From Streptomyces sp. ISL-11 (GTDB lineage: Bacteria; Actinomycetota; Actinomycetes; Streptomycetales; Streptomycetaceae), in assembly GCF_018614525.1 (NCBI RefSeq), contig NZ_JAGGOL010000170.1, positions 1 through 56,513 of the forward strand: DNA of 56,513 nucleotides. The letters run 5' to 3'. The position numbers were made by a program, and so were the translations under genes. The notes beneath the pieces were generated by a model. That model made no database searches. It saw only the letters and a list, made by a program, of their open reading frames with translations, and was not told the origin of the DNA. Positions 50,098 to 56,513 of this stretch are shown one piece after another (position 1 is the first letter of the stretch; every line of letters begins with the position of its first letter).

Positions 50098-51018
50098 TCA
50101 GTGCGGCGCCGGGCGCCCGGACACGGTCTCCCCCGCCGCCCGCAGCGCCTCCACAGCGGCACGGATCGAGGGCCTGCGGTCCGCGTCCGTGCGCCAGATC
50201 GCGTAGACGTGCCGGTGCATGGTGTGGCGTACGGGCACCACGCGCACCCCGTCGGGCACCGGGCCCCGCCCGAGCCGCGGCGCGACCGCGACACCGAGGC
50301 CGGCCGCGATCAGGGCGAGCTGGGTGTGGTGCTCCTCGGCCATGTGGGAGATGCGGGGTTCGATGCCCTTGCCGCGCAGCGTGAGCATCAGCCAGTCGTG
50401 GCAGAACTCGCCCCGGGGCCAGGAGACCCAGTCGTCGTCGGCGAAGTCCTCCAGGTCCACCTCCCGCCGGTCGGCGAGGGGGTGGTCGGCGGGCATCGCC
50501 ACATCGGCGAGGTCGTCGAGGATCTGGGCCTTGGCCAGGCCGTCCGGCATGGGCAGCGGCTTGTTGTACCAGTCGAGGACGACGGCCAGGTCGATGTCAC
50601 CGCGCACCACGCGGGGCACGGCCTGGTCCGGTTCCATCTCCTCCAGGCGGGCGCGCAGCTGGGGGTGGGCGCGGCGCAGCTCGGCGAGGGCGGCGGGGAA
50701 GAGGCCGCGGGCAGCCGTGGGGAAGGCGCCGAGCAGCAGCTCGCCGACCGCCTCACCACGCTGGGCCTCCAGGTCGGACTGGGCGAGCTCGACCTGGGAG
50801 AGGATCCGCGAAGCGTGATCGGCGAGGAGCCGGCCGGCGTCGGTCAGGCGTACTCCGCGGCCCTGTTTGGCCAGCAGTTGCTGGCCGGTCTCCCGCTCCA
50901 GCTTGGCGAGCTGCTGCGAAACGGCCGAGGTCGTCACATGGAGGCCGTCCGCCGCGGCGCTGACGGAGCCATGGCGGGCGACGGCGTTGAGGGTGCGCAG
51001 ACGGTCCAGGTTCAACAT
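50098..51018 (-). CDS. LysR-family transcriptional regulator
   Basis: 306 residues. N-terminal winged HTH MLNLDRLRTLNAVARHGSVSAAADGLHVTTSAVSQQLAKLERETGQQLLAKQGRGVRLTDAG, then a LysR substrate-binding domain (VGELLLGAFPTAARGLFPAALAEL) ending near 300. It is divergent from an EamA transporter, which it probably controls; the 68-bp gap (51019-51086) is AT-rich and is where LysR T-N11-A sites would lie. Confidence 0.93.
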   Translation of the reverse strand: MLNLDRLRTLNAVARHGSVSAAADGLHVTTSAVSQQLAKLERETGQQLLAKQGRGVRLTDAGRLLADHASRILSQVELAQSDLEAQRGEAVGELLLGAFPTAARGLFPAALAELRRAHPQLRARLEEMEPDQAVPRVVRGDIDLAVVLDWYNKPLPMPDGLAKAQILDDLADVAMPADHPLADRREVDLEDFADDDWVSWPRGEFCHDWLMLTLRGKGIEPRISHMAEEHHTQLALIAAGLGVAVAPRLGRGPVPDGVRVVPVRHTMHRHVYAIWRTDADRRPSIRAAVEALRAAGETVSGRPAPH

Positions 51019-51086
51019 GTAAGGGATGCTACGCGATAGTGCGCAATTTTATTCGCTTGTCCTAACTGGTATGGACCCTCATTGTT

Positions 51087-52103
51087 ATGCTCATGCGCAC
51101 CACAGGCACCACTGCTCCCGTCGGCCCGCCCGCCCCGGCCTCACCTGTTTCCTCCGCCACCTCTTCCGCGGCCTCCCCTTCCGCGCCGGCGCGCCCCGGC
51201 CTGGACTGGCGGATCCGCTTCGGTGCGCTCGCCCTCATCTGGGGCTGCAGCTTCCTGTTCATCAAGCTTGGCACGGACGGCTTCGCACCGCCGTACGTCT
51301 CGCTCGGCCGCATGCTGTTCGGCACGGCCGTGCTCCTCGCGGCGCTGGCGGTCAAGCGGGAGCGGCTGCCGAGGCGGGCCCGTACCTGGGGCCACCTGGC
51401 CGTCGCGGCGTTCCTCCTCAACGCCCTGCCCTTCACGCTCTTCGCCTACTCCGAGGTGCGCATCCCCTCCACGCTCGCCGGCATCTGCAACGCCACGACC
51501 CCGCTGTGGGGCATGGTGCTCTCGCTCGTCGCGCTCTCCGAGGACCGGCCGACCCGCCGCCGGTTCGCCGGCCTGGGCATCGGCTTCCTCGGCGTGCTGA
51601 CCGTGCTCGGCGCCTGGCAGGGCTTCTCCGGGCAGGACCCCGTGGGCACCGCGATGGCGCTGGTCGCCTCCGCCAGCTACGCGGTCGGCTGGATCTACGT
51701 CCGGCGGACCCTCTCCTCGACCGGCGACTCCCACCTGTCGATGTCCGGCGGCCAGCTGCTCCTCGGCACCGTCCAACTGGCCGTCGTCGCCCCGCTGCTC
51801 AGCCCCCTGCCGGTCTCCTTCCCCACCGTCCCACTGCTGGCGATCCTCGCGCTGGGCGCCCTGGGCACGGGACTGGCCTTCCTCGTCCAGTACGGACTGG
51901 TCGCCGAGGTCGGGCCGACGACCGCCACACTGACGACCTACTTCATCCCGCTCGTCGCCACCGTGGCGGGCGTGCTCCTGCTGGACGAGCACCTCACCTG
52001 GAACACCCCCGTCGGCGCCCTGATCGTGCTGGCCGGCGCGGCACTGACCCAGAGCAAGGGCCGGCCGAGGGCCAAGCGGGAGCGCGGCGCGGCTCAGTCG
52101 TAA
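51087..52103 (+). CDS. EamA/DMT-superfamily transporter (first of three)
   Basis: 338 residues. About ten transmembrane helices in two EamA repeats (for example LALIWGCSFLFIKLGTDGFAPPYVSLGRMLFGTAVLLAALAV and LLAILALGALGTGLAFLVQYGLVAEVGPTTATLTTYFIPLVATVAGVLLLDEHLTW). A disordered Pro/Ala-rich N-terminus of ~40 residues precedes helix 1. Probably an exporter of amino acids or metabolites. It is divergent from a LysR gene and its last 10 bp overlap the MocR gene on the other strand. Confidence 0.92.
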   Translation: MLMRTTGTTAPVGPPAPASPVSSATSSAASPSAPARPGLDWRIRFGALALIWGCSFLFIKLGTDGFAPPYVSLGRMLFGTAVLLAALAVKRERLPRRARTWGHLAVAAFLLNALPFTLFAYSEVRIPSTLAGICNATTPLWGMVLSLVALSEDRPTRRRFAGLGIGFLGVLTVLGAWQGFSGQDPVGTAMALVASASYAVGWIYVRRTLSSTGDSHLSMSGGQLLLGTVQLAVVAPLLSPLPVSFPTVPLLAILALGALGTGLAFLVQYGLVAEVGPTTATLTTYFIPLVATVAGVLLLDEHLTWNTPVGALIVLAGAALTQSKGRPRAKRERGAAQS

Positions 52104-53425
52104 CGCCCCGCGGACACCGGGCCGGTCACGGACGCCAGCGCGTCCGCGACCGGCCCTATCTCTTCCATGGCCAGCGGCGACACCGTCAGCCGGACGGCCG
52201 GCGGCGAGGCCAGCCGGAAGCGGGCGCCCGGCGCCACCGCCCATCCGGCGTGCAGCAGCCGCGCCACCGTCGCGGCCTCGTCGGGCACCGGCAGCCACAC
52301 ATTCATCCCGCTCCGGCCGTGCGCGGCGATCCCCCGCTCCCGCAGCGCCGCCACGAGCGCGTCCCGGCGCCGCCCGTACGAGGCCGCCACCGCCGGCGCG
52401 TCCACGGCACCGCTCCGCCACAGGTGCAGCACCGCGTCCTGGAGTACATGGCTGACCCAGCCGGGCCCCAGGCGCTGCCGCCCGCGCACCCGGTCCACGG
52501 TGACCTCGTCGCCGGTCACCACCGCGAGCCGCAGGTCCGGTCCGTACGCCTTGGCGACGGAACGCACCACCACCCAGTGGTCCGTGGCTCCCGCCAGGGG
52601 CCGCAGCGGCAGGTCGACGATGCCGTGGCCGTGGTCGTCCTCGACGAGCAGGACGTCCGGGTGACCCGCGAGCACCGCCCGGAGCTCGCGCGCGCGGGCC
52701 CGGCCGATCGCCGCTCCCGTGGGGTTCTGCGCGCGGTCGGTGACGATCAGCGCCCGGGCGCCTTGGCGCAGGGCCCGTTCGGTGTCCTCGGGAAGGGGGC
52801 CGTCGTCGTCGAGGGCGACGGGGACGGGGCGCAGGCCGAGCGCCGGGACGAGGTCCAGGAGGCTGCCCCAGCCCGGGTCCTCGACCGCGACGGCGTCGCC
52901 GGGCCGCAGATGCGCGCTCAGAACGCGCTCGATGGCGTCCAGGGCACCGGAGGTGACCGCCACCGGGCCATCCGGCACCCCCTCCTCCGTGAAGGCGGCG
53001 CGGGCCAGCCGCTCCAGCTCGGTGTCGACGGCGGGGGCACCGTAGAGCACCGGCCGCTCGGCGGAGCGGGCGGCCGCCGCGGCGAGGGCGTCACCGAGCG
53101 GGGGCAGCAGCGAGGGATCGGGATTGCCGGTGGAGACGTCCCGCACGCCTTCGGGGGCCTCCACGCGGATCAGCTCGCGCTGGGTGCTGGCCGGGCGCTC
53201 GCGCACCCGGGTTCCCCTGCGGCCGGCCGTCTCGACCACTCCCCGCTCGCGCAGGCTGCGATAGGCGGCCGCGACCGTGTTGGGATTGACGCCCAGCTCC
53301 ACCGCCAACTCCCGCAGCGGCGGCAGCAGTTCGCCAGGAGCGAGCCTGCCGGCACCGACAGCGCGCTCCACGCTCGCGGAGATGTCCGCTGCGCGTCGAC
53401 CTTGGATCCGATACTCTCCTAGCAC
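52094..53425 (-). CDS. MocR/PdxR-type GntR-aminotransferase regulator
   Basis: 443 residues. N-terminal GntR winged helix ~1-72 (LPPLRELAVELGVNPNTVAAAYRSLRERGVVETAGRRGTRV), then a fold-type I aminotransferase domain ~85-440 with the PLP Lys in RSVAKAYGPDLRLA and substrate-Arg-like region near VRLTVSPLAMEEIG. MocR proteins sense PLP or its amino-acid adducts. The divergent neighbour is a PPOX-like flavoprotein, consistent with a vitamin B6 link. GTG 53425 is chosen because an in-frame stop lies just upstream; it falls inside the operator region, so the mRNA may be leaderless. Confidence 0.92.
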   Translation of the reverse strand: MLGEYRIQGRRAADISASVERAVGAGRLAPGELLPPLRELAVELGVNPNTVAAAYRSLRERGVVETAGRRGTRVRERPASTQRELIRVEAPEGVRDVSTGNPDPSLLPPLGDALAAAAARSAERPVLYGAPAVDTELERLARAAFTEEGVPDGPVAVTSGALDAIERVLSAHLRPGDAVAVEDPGWGSLLDLVPALGLRPVPVALDDDGPLPEDTERALRQGARALIVTDRAQNPTGAAIGRARARELRAVLAGHPDVLLVEDDHGHGIVDLPLRPLAGATDHWVVVRSVAKAYGPDLRLAVVTGDEVTVDRVRGRQRLGPGWVSHVLQDAVLHLWRSGAVDAPAVAASYGRRRDALVAALRERGIAAHGRSGMNVWLPVPDEAATVARLLHAGWAVAPGARFRLASPPAVRLTVSPLAMEEIGPVADALASVTGPVSAGRYD

Positions 53426-53449
53426 AAAGTCAAGTATGCACTAGTGCAA
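53419..53449. promoter_or_regulatory. MocR operator region: direct repeat plus palindrome
   Basis: CTAGCACAA (53419-53427) and CTAGTGCAA (53441-53449) form an imperfect direct repeat 22 bp apart, about two helical turns; the second is part of the perfect palindrome TGCACTAGTGCA (53437-53448). Direct repeats at such spacing are the usual MocR binding arrangement. They lie between the divergent MocR and PPOX genes. Confidence 0.75.
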
Positions 53450-53460
53450 TGGAGAGCGCA

Positions 53461-54156
53461 ATGTCTGTTCCCGTCACGGCGTCCGCAGCGGACACGACCG
53501 CCGCGTCCTTCGAGCCGACCGAGCGGACCGCCCTGACCCGCCACCGCGAGCGCGGCTCCTACGACCGCGAGCTGATCCACTCGATACTCGACGCGGGATA
53601 CGTCTGCCACCTCGGCTTCGTCCGCGACGGAGCGCCCTTCGTCCTGCCGACGCTCTACGGACGCATCGGCGACCGCCTCTACGTGCACGGCTCCACCGGC
53701 TCCCGCCCGCTGCGCGACGCGGCCGGCACCGAGGACCCCGGCATGCCGGTCTGCGTCACCGTCACCCACCTCGACGGCCTGGTCCTGGCCCGCTCGGCCT
53801 TCAGCCACTCCCTCAACTACCGCTCGGTCGTGGTGCACGGCACCGCCCGCCAGGTGACCGACGAGGCCGAGGCCCGCGCCGCGCTCGACGCCCTCGTGGA
53901 CCAGGTCGTGCCGGGCCGCTCCGCGGACTCCCGGCCCGCGTCGCCCAAGGAGCTGGCCGCGACGGCGGTGCTGCGCGTCGACCTCACCGAGGCGTCCGCC
54001 AAGGTCCGTGACGCCGGCCCCGGGGACGACCCGGAGGACATCGCCCTGCCCCACTGGGCCGGCGTCGTCCCCGTCACCACCGTCCACGGCCCCCCGGTCC
54101 CGGCCGGCGACCTCACCCCGGGCATCCCCGTGCCGGACTACCTCACCGTTCGGTGA
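53461..54156 (+). CDS. pyridoxamine-phosphate-oxidase-family flavoprotein
   Basis: 231 residues, split-barrel FMN-binding fold of the Pyridox_ox_2-like group: ILDAGYVCHLGFVRDGAPFVLPTLYGRIGDRLYVHGSTGSRPLRD, then VCVTVTHLDGLVLARSAFSHSLNYRSVVVHGTARQV. I chose the ATG at 53461 because GGAGAG lies 4-5 bp upstream; an ATG at 53449 would add four residues. It is divergent from and probably controlled by the MocR regulator. The last 14 bp overlap the convergent EamA gene. Confidence 0.9.
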   Translation: MSVPVTASAADTTAASFEPTERTALTRHRERGSYDRELIHSILDAGYVCHLGFVRDGAPFVLPTLYGRIGDRLYVHGSTGSRPLRDAAGTEDPGMPVCVTVTHLDGLVLARSAFSHSLNYRSVVVHGTARQVTDEAEARAALDALVDQVVPGRSADSRPASPKELAATAVLRVDLTEASAKVRDAGPGDDPEDIALPHWAGVVPVTTVHGPPVPAGDLTPGIPVPDYLTVR

Positions 54157-55159
54157 CCGCCGGGGCGGCCGGGCCGCGCGACTCGGCGACGGCCGGCGCC
54201 GCCACCGCACACAGCAGCACCGCGGTGCCCACCGCCGTCGCCGGGGTGAGCCGCTCACCGAGCACCGCGACCGCGATGACCGCGGCCGTGACGGGTTCCA
54301 GCAGGGTGATCAACGAGACCGTGGTGGCCCGCACCACGACCAGCCCGGCGAAGAACAGCCCGTAGGCGAGCGCGGTGGGCACCGTCACCAGATAGGCCAT
54401 CAGCCCCAGGGTGCGGCCGAGCCCGCGGGCGTGCGGCCACAGACCCTCGGCCGCCGCGAGCGGCAGCAGGCACACCGTCCCGACCGCGAAGGACGTCACC
54501 GTCGTGGTGAACGGGTCGGCTGCCCGGCCCTCCTGCTCCAGGAACCGCGCGTAGAGGGTGACGACCGCGTAGCCCGCGGCGGACAGCAGCGCCAAGGCCA
54601 CGCCCACCGGCCGCACCACACCCGTGGCATCGTTGCCGAGCATCAGCACGGCCAGCCCGGCGAACGCCCCGGACACCGCCAGGACGCCACCGGCGCCCAG
54701 CCGTTCCCCCATGAACAGCCTGCCGCCGAGCGCCACCAGCACCGGCGCGGCACCCAGCGTCACCACGGTGCCGACCGCGATCCCGGTCCCCTCCACCGCC
54801 CCGAAGTAGGCGACCTGGAAGACGGTGAGGCCGATGCCGGTGACCAGGACGCGCCCGGCCCGGCGGCGCGGCGACTCGTACGGGCGGTGGGTGCGGGCAT
54901 GCGTGCGGACCGCGCGGCGGCGGCGCGGGACCCACACCGCCAGCAGCAGCAGGAGTCCGCCGGCCGTGCGCCAGAAGGTGAGGGCGGCGGGGCCGAGCCC
55001 GCTTCCCGTCATGACCAGGTCGGCGACGGCGCCGGTGGTTCCCCAGGAGGCGGCCGCGAGGGCGACGTAGAGCAGTCCGCGGCCGACGGGTATGCCGGCA
55101 GCGGCCGCTGATGAGGACGGTGCCGAAGTGGCAGGCGAGGACAAGCGACAAGAAGGCAT
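54143..55159 (-). CDS. EamA/DMT-superfamily transporter (second)
   Basis: 338 residues, about ten transmembrane helices in two EamA repeats: LLYVALAAASWGTTGAVADLVMTGSGLGPAALTFWRTAGGLLLLLAVWV, and later LGLMAYLVTVPTALAYGLFFAGLVVVRATTVSLITLLEPVTAAVIAVAVLGERL. An RhtA/RarD-like metabolite exporter. The ATG at 55159 has GGGAGAA 7 bp upstream. A short leader ORF and hairpin precede it (55221-55306). It follows another EamA gene in the same direction. Confidence 0.92.
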   Translation of the reverse strand: MPSCRLSSPATSAPSSSAAAAGIPVGRGLLYVALAAASWGTTGAVADLVMTGSGLGPAALTFWRTAGGLLLLLAVWVPRRRRAVRTHARTHRPYESPRRRAGRVLVTGIGLTVFQVAYFGAVEGTGIAVGTVVTLGAAPVLVALGGRLFMGERLGAGGVLAVSGAFAGLAVLMLGNDATGVVRPVGVALALLSAAGYAVVTLYARFLEQEGRAADPFTTTVTSFAVGTVCLLPLAAAEGLWPHARGLGRTLGLMAYLVTVPTALAYGLFFAGLVVVRATTVSLITLLEPVTAAVIAVAVLGERLTPATAVGTAVLLCAVAAPAVAESRGPAAPAVTER

Positions 55160-55220
55160 GACTGTTCTCCCGCGGAAGACGAGGTGATCGCGTGGTCCCG
55201 CGTGCGGGCAGCGGCGATCC

Positions 55221-55243
55221 GCCCGGGGGATGTCACCCCGGGC
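55221..55243 (-). promoter_or_regulatory. hairpin in the EamA leader
   Basis: GCCCGGGG-GATGTCA-CCCCGGGC: perfect 8-bp stem, 7-base loop, between the leader ORF stop (55271) and the EamA start (55159). No T-run follows on the minus strand. An upstream CCCGG-AGGA-CCGGG (within 55244-55260) could form a competing structure. Confidence 0.5.
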
Positions 55244-55270
55244 CCGGTCCTCCGGGAGCGGCCGCCCGCG

Positions 55271-55306
55271 CTAGGCGGCGGGAGGCGGCAGAACGGTCAT
55301 CGGCAT
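55271..55306 (-). CDS. putative leader peptide MPMTVLPPPAA
   Basis: An 11-codon ORF (ATG 55306, stop 55271) lies between two same-strand EamA genes, 11 bp downstream of the stop of the first and about 110 nt before the second. It contains three consecutive Pro codons, a strong ribosome-stalling context, and is followed by a stable hairpin. An RBS-like AGGG lies ~8 bp upstream. Too short for homology; called on layout alone. Confidence 0.45.
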   Translation of the reverse strand: MPMTVLPPPAA

Positions 55307-55316
55307 GATCGCGACC

Positions 55317-56318
55317 CTACGCCGACCGGGAGCCGGCCGACAACTTCCCCTTGGCGTCCGCCGGAACGGCGGCGGCCCCGGCCACCGGCGCCTCGGCGGC
55401 CGCCTTGGGCGTGGAGGTCTGCGCGATGAGGGCGCCCAGCAGCACCACGGCACCGCCCACGATCTGCGGAGCGGAGAGGTGTTCGCCCAGCAGCACCCAG
55501 GCCAGGACGGTCGCGATGACCGCCTCCAGGCAGGCGACCACGCCGGCGACCTGCGGCGAGAGCCTGCGCACGGAGACCACTCCCGTGAGATACGCGGCCA
55601 CCGTCGCGATCAGGACGATCCAGGCGAGCAGCAGCGCGGCGGGCACCCGGGTGCCGTCCATCTCGGCGCTCCCCGCGAGCACCTGCCAGTCCATGGACCA
55701 GGGCCGCGCGACGGCGGTCAGCAGGAGGGCGCCGATCAGCAGGCCGTACGCGATGACGCCGACCGGGTCCGCGGGCTCCTCGCCGTCGCCGCCGTGGTCG
55801 GACAGGACGAAGTAGCCCACCTGACAGCAGGCCGCGCCAAGAGCCAGCAGCAGACCCGCCATGTCGAAGCCGAGCCCGGACCAGACCTCCACCACACAGG
55901 CGAGCCCGCCGACGGCCAGGACCACGCCCGCGGCCGCGGCCCGGCTCACCGGGCGGCGCTGGACGAAGCGGACCCAGCCGAGTACGAGTGCGGGGGCCAG
56001 GTACTCCACCAACAGGGCCACGCCGACGGGTATCCGGGATATCGCGGCGAAGTAGCACGCCTGGACGCCCGCGACGGCGAGCAGGCCGAAGCCTACGAGC
56101 AGCGCGGGCCGGTGCCTCACCAGGGCGCGATGGCGCCAGGCGACGGGCAGCATGACCAGCGCCGCCCCGGCCACCCGCAGCCAGACGACGTGCAGCGGAT
56201 CCAGACCGGCCAGGATCAGCGGCTTGGCGGCGACCCCCGACCCGCCGAACGCCAGCGCGGACACCAGAGCGAGCCCCAGGCCCGCGTTTCTCCCCCGAGA
56301 CACCTCAGACGCGTGCAT
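55317..56318 (-). CDS. EamA/DMT-superfamily transporter (third)
   Basis: 333 residues with about ten hydrophobic helices in two EamA repeats: GLGLALVSALAFGGSGVAAKPLILAGLDPLHVVWLRVAGAALVMLPV, SRIPVGVALLVEYLAPALVLGWVRF, and VAGVVACLEAVIATVLAWVLLGEHLSAPQIVGGAVVLLGALI. A short soluble tail follows. It is a different subgroup from the neighbouring EamA protein (VEYLAPALV motif). Probably an efflux carrier for small metabolites. It precedes the leader ORF and EamA gene at 54143 and may be in one operon with them. Confidence 0.92.
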   Translation of the reverse strand: MHASEVSRGRNAGLGLALVSALAFGGSGVAAKPLILAGLDPLHVVWLRVAGAALVMLPVAWRHRALVRHRPALLVGFGLLAVAGVQACYFAAISRIPVGVALLVEYLAPALVLGWVRFVQRRPVSRAAAAGVVLAVGGLACVVEVWSGLGFDMAGLLLALGAACCQVGYFVLSDHGGDGEEPADPVGVIAYGLLIGALLLTAVARPWSMDWQVLAGSAEMDGTRVPAALLLAWIVLIATVAAYLTGVVSVRRLSPQVAGVVACLEAVIATVLAWVLLGEHLSAPQIVGGAVVLLGALIAQTSTPKAAAEAPVAGAAAVPADAKGKLSAGSRSA

Positions 56319-56330
56319 CCGATCATCATG

Positions 56331-56513
56331 TCAGCCGATGTCATGAGCGTCACCCCCATTGCTCATGACGTGAGACGGGACCGGGTCGGTCGCCCCGGCC
56401 GGACCGGCGCCAAGGTGCGCGAGGAGCGGGTCGAGCTCGACGCCGGCGCGGCGCAGCACCTCCGCGGCGCGGCACCGGCCGTCGCCCGCGAGCGCGGCGA
56501 GCAGGTCGAGCCC
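56331..56513 (-). CDS. C-terminal end of a Clp N-terminal-domain protein (partial)
   Basis: The last 60 codons of a gene entering from the right edge: GLDLLAALAGDGRCRAAEVL then RRAGVELDPLLAHLGAG, resembling the second half of the ClpA/ClpB-type N-domain repeat, then a disordered tail and stop at 56331. Stand-alone Clp-N proteins in Streptomyces are usually ~180-250 residues. It ends 13 bp before the EamA start on the same strand. An inverted repeat GTCATGAGC...GCTCATGAC lies inside its last codons. Confidence 0.7.
   Translation of the reverse strand, partial: GLDLLAALAGDGRCRAAEVLRRAGVELDPLLAHLGAGPAGATDPVPSHVMSNGGDAHDIG

Overview
The window is high-GC actinobacterial chromosome, almost certainly Streptomyces. 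The signs are a conservon (cvn) operon, a bacterial Ku/LigD repair locus, a SpoIIE/HATPase regulator, many GTG starts and tight ATGA/GTGA junctions. No tRNA or rRNA gene and no CRISPR array was seen.

Layout. 1-6868: end of methylmalonyl-CoA mutase small subunit (mutA), a secreted CinY/HET-C-like protein, a PAS-GAF-SpoIIE-HATPase phosphatase, a lipase-maturation-factor-like membrane protein and an FAD monooxygenase. 6869-7753: a non-coding tract filled by a roughly 105-bp degenerate tandem repeat. 7754-11711: a dispersed NHEJ locus (PolX-like HhH-PHP protein, LigD-type ligase, LigD-type polymerase, Ku). 11733-14525: a LuxR/MalT-like ATPase whose DNA-binding domain is replaced by a pentapeptide-repeat tail. 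15037-19419: conservon cvnA-B-C-D plus a P450, convergent and overlapping with a class I terpene synthase (19308-20492). 20827-30207: apolipoprotein N-acyltransferase, GNAT, Gfo/Idh oxidoreductase, FAD monooxygenase with divergent TetR and a clear operator, DinB/DUF664 protein, lipoprotein, uracil-DNA glycosylase, two SDRs and a DUF3037 protein coupled to a HipA-like kinase.

The most notable region is 30922-45253. A 95/96-bp direct repeat, made of the 5' end of the HipA-like gene, brackets about 14.1 kb. Inside are a frameshifted tyrosine integrase, a truncated P450 fused to the integrase remnant, an EF-hand protein, a secreted glycine-rich protein, a decayed second EF-hand gene, a CFA-synthase-like methyltransferase, a 2517-aa single-module PKS (KS-AT-DH-MT-ER-KR-ACP), a divergent stand-alone thioester reductase and a DUF5655-like remnant. 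I read this as a site-specifically integrated, now immobile, biosynthetic island. The PKS would build a methyl-branched reduced chain, the reductase would release it, and the methyltransferase and (formerly) the P450 would tailor it.

45405-56513 returns to ordinary chromosome: a Rieske lipoprotein, a DedA/PAP2 pair divergent from a BlaI-M56 peptidase pair with two perfect BlaI-type operators, an isochorismatase-fold protein lacking the catalytic Cys, two PPOX flavoproteins, LysR/EamA and MocR/PPOX divergent pairs, two more EamA transporters with a PPP-containing leader ORF between them, and the C-terminus of a Clp N-domain protein.
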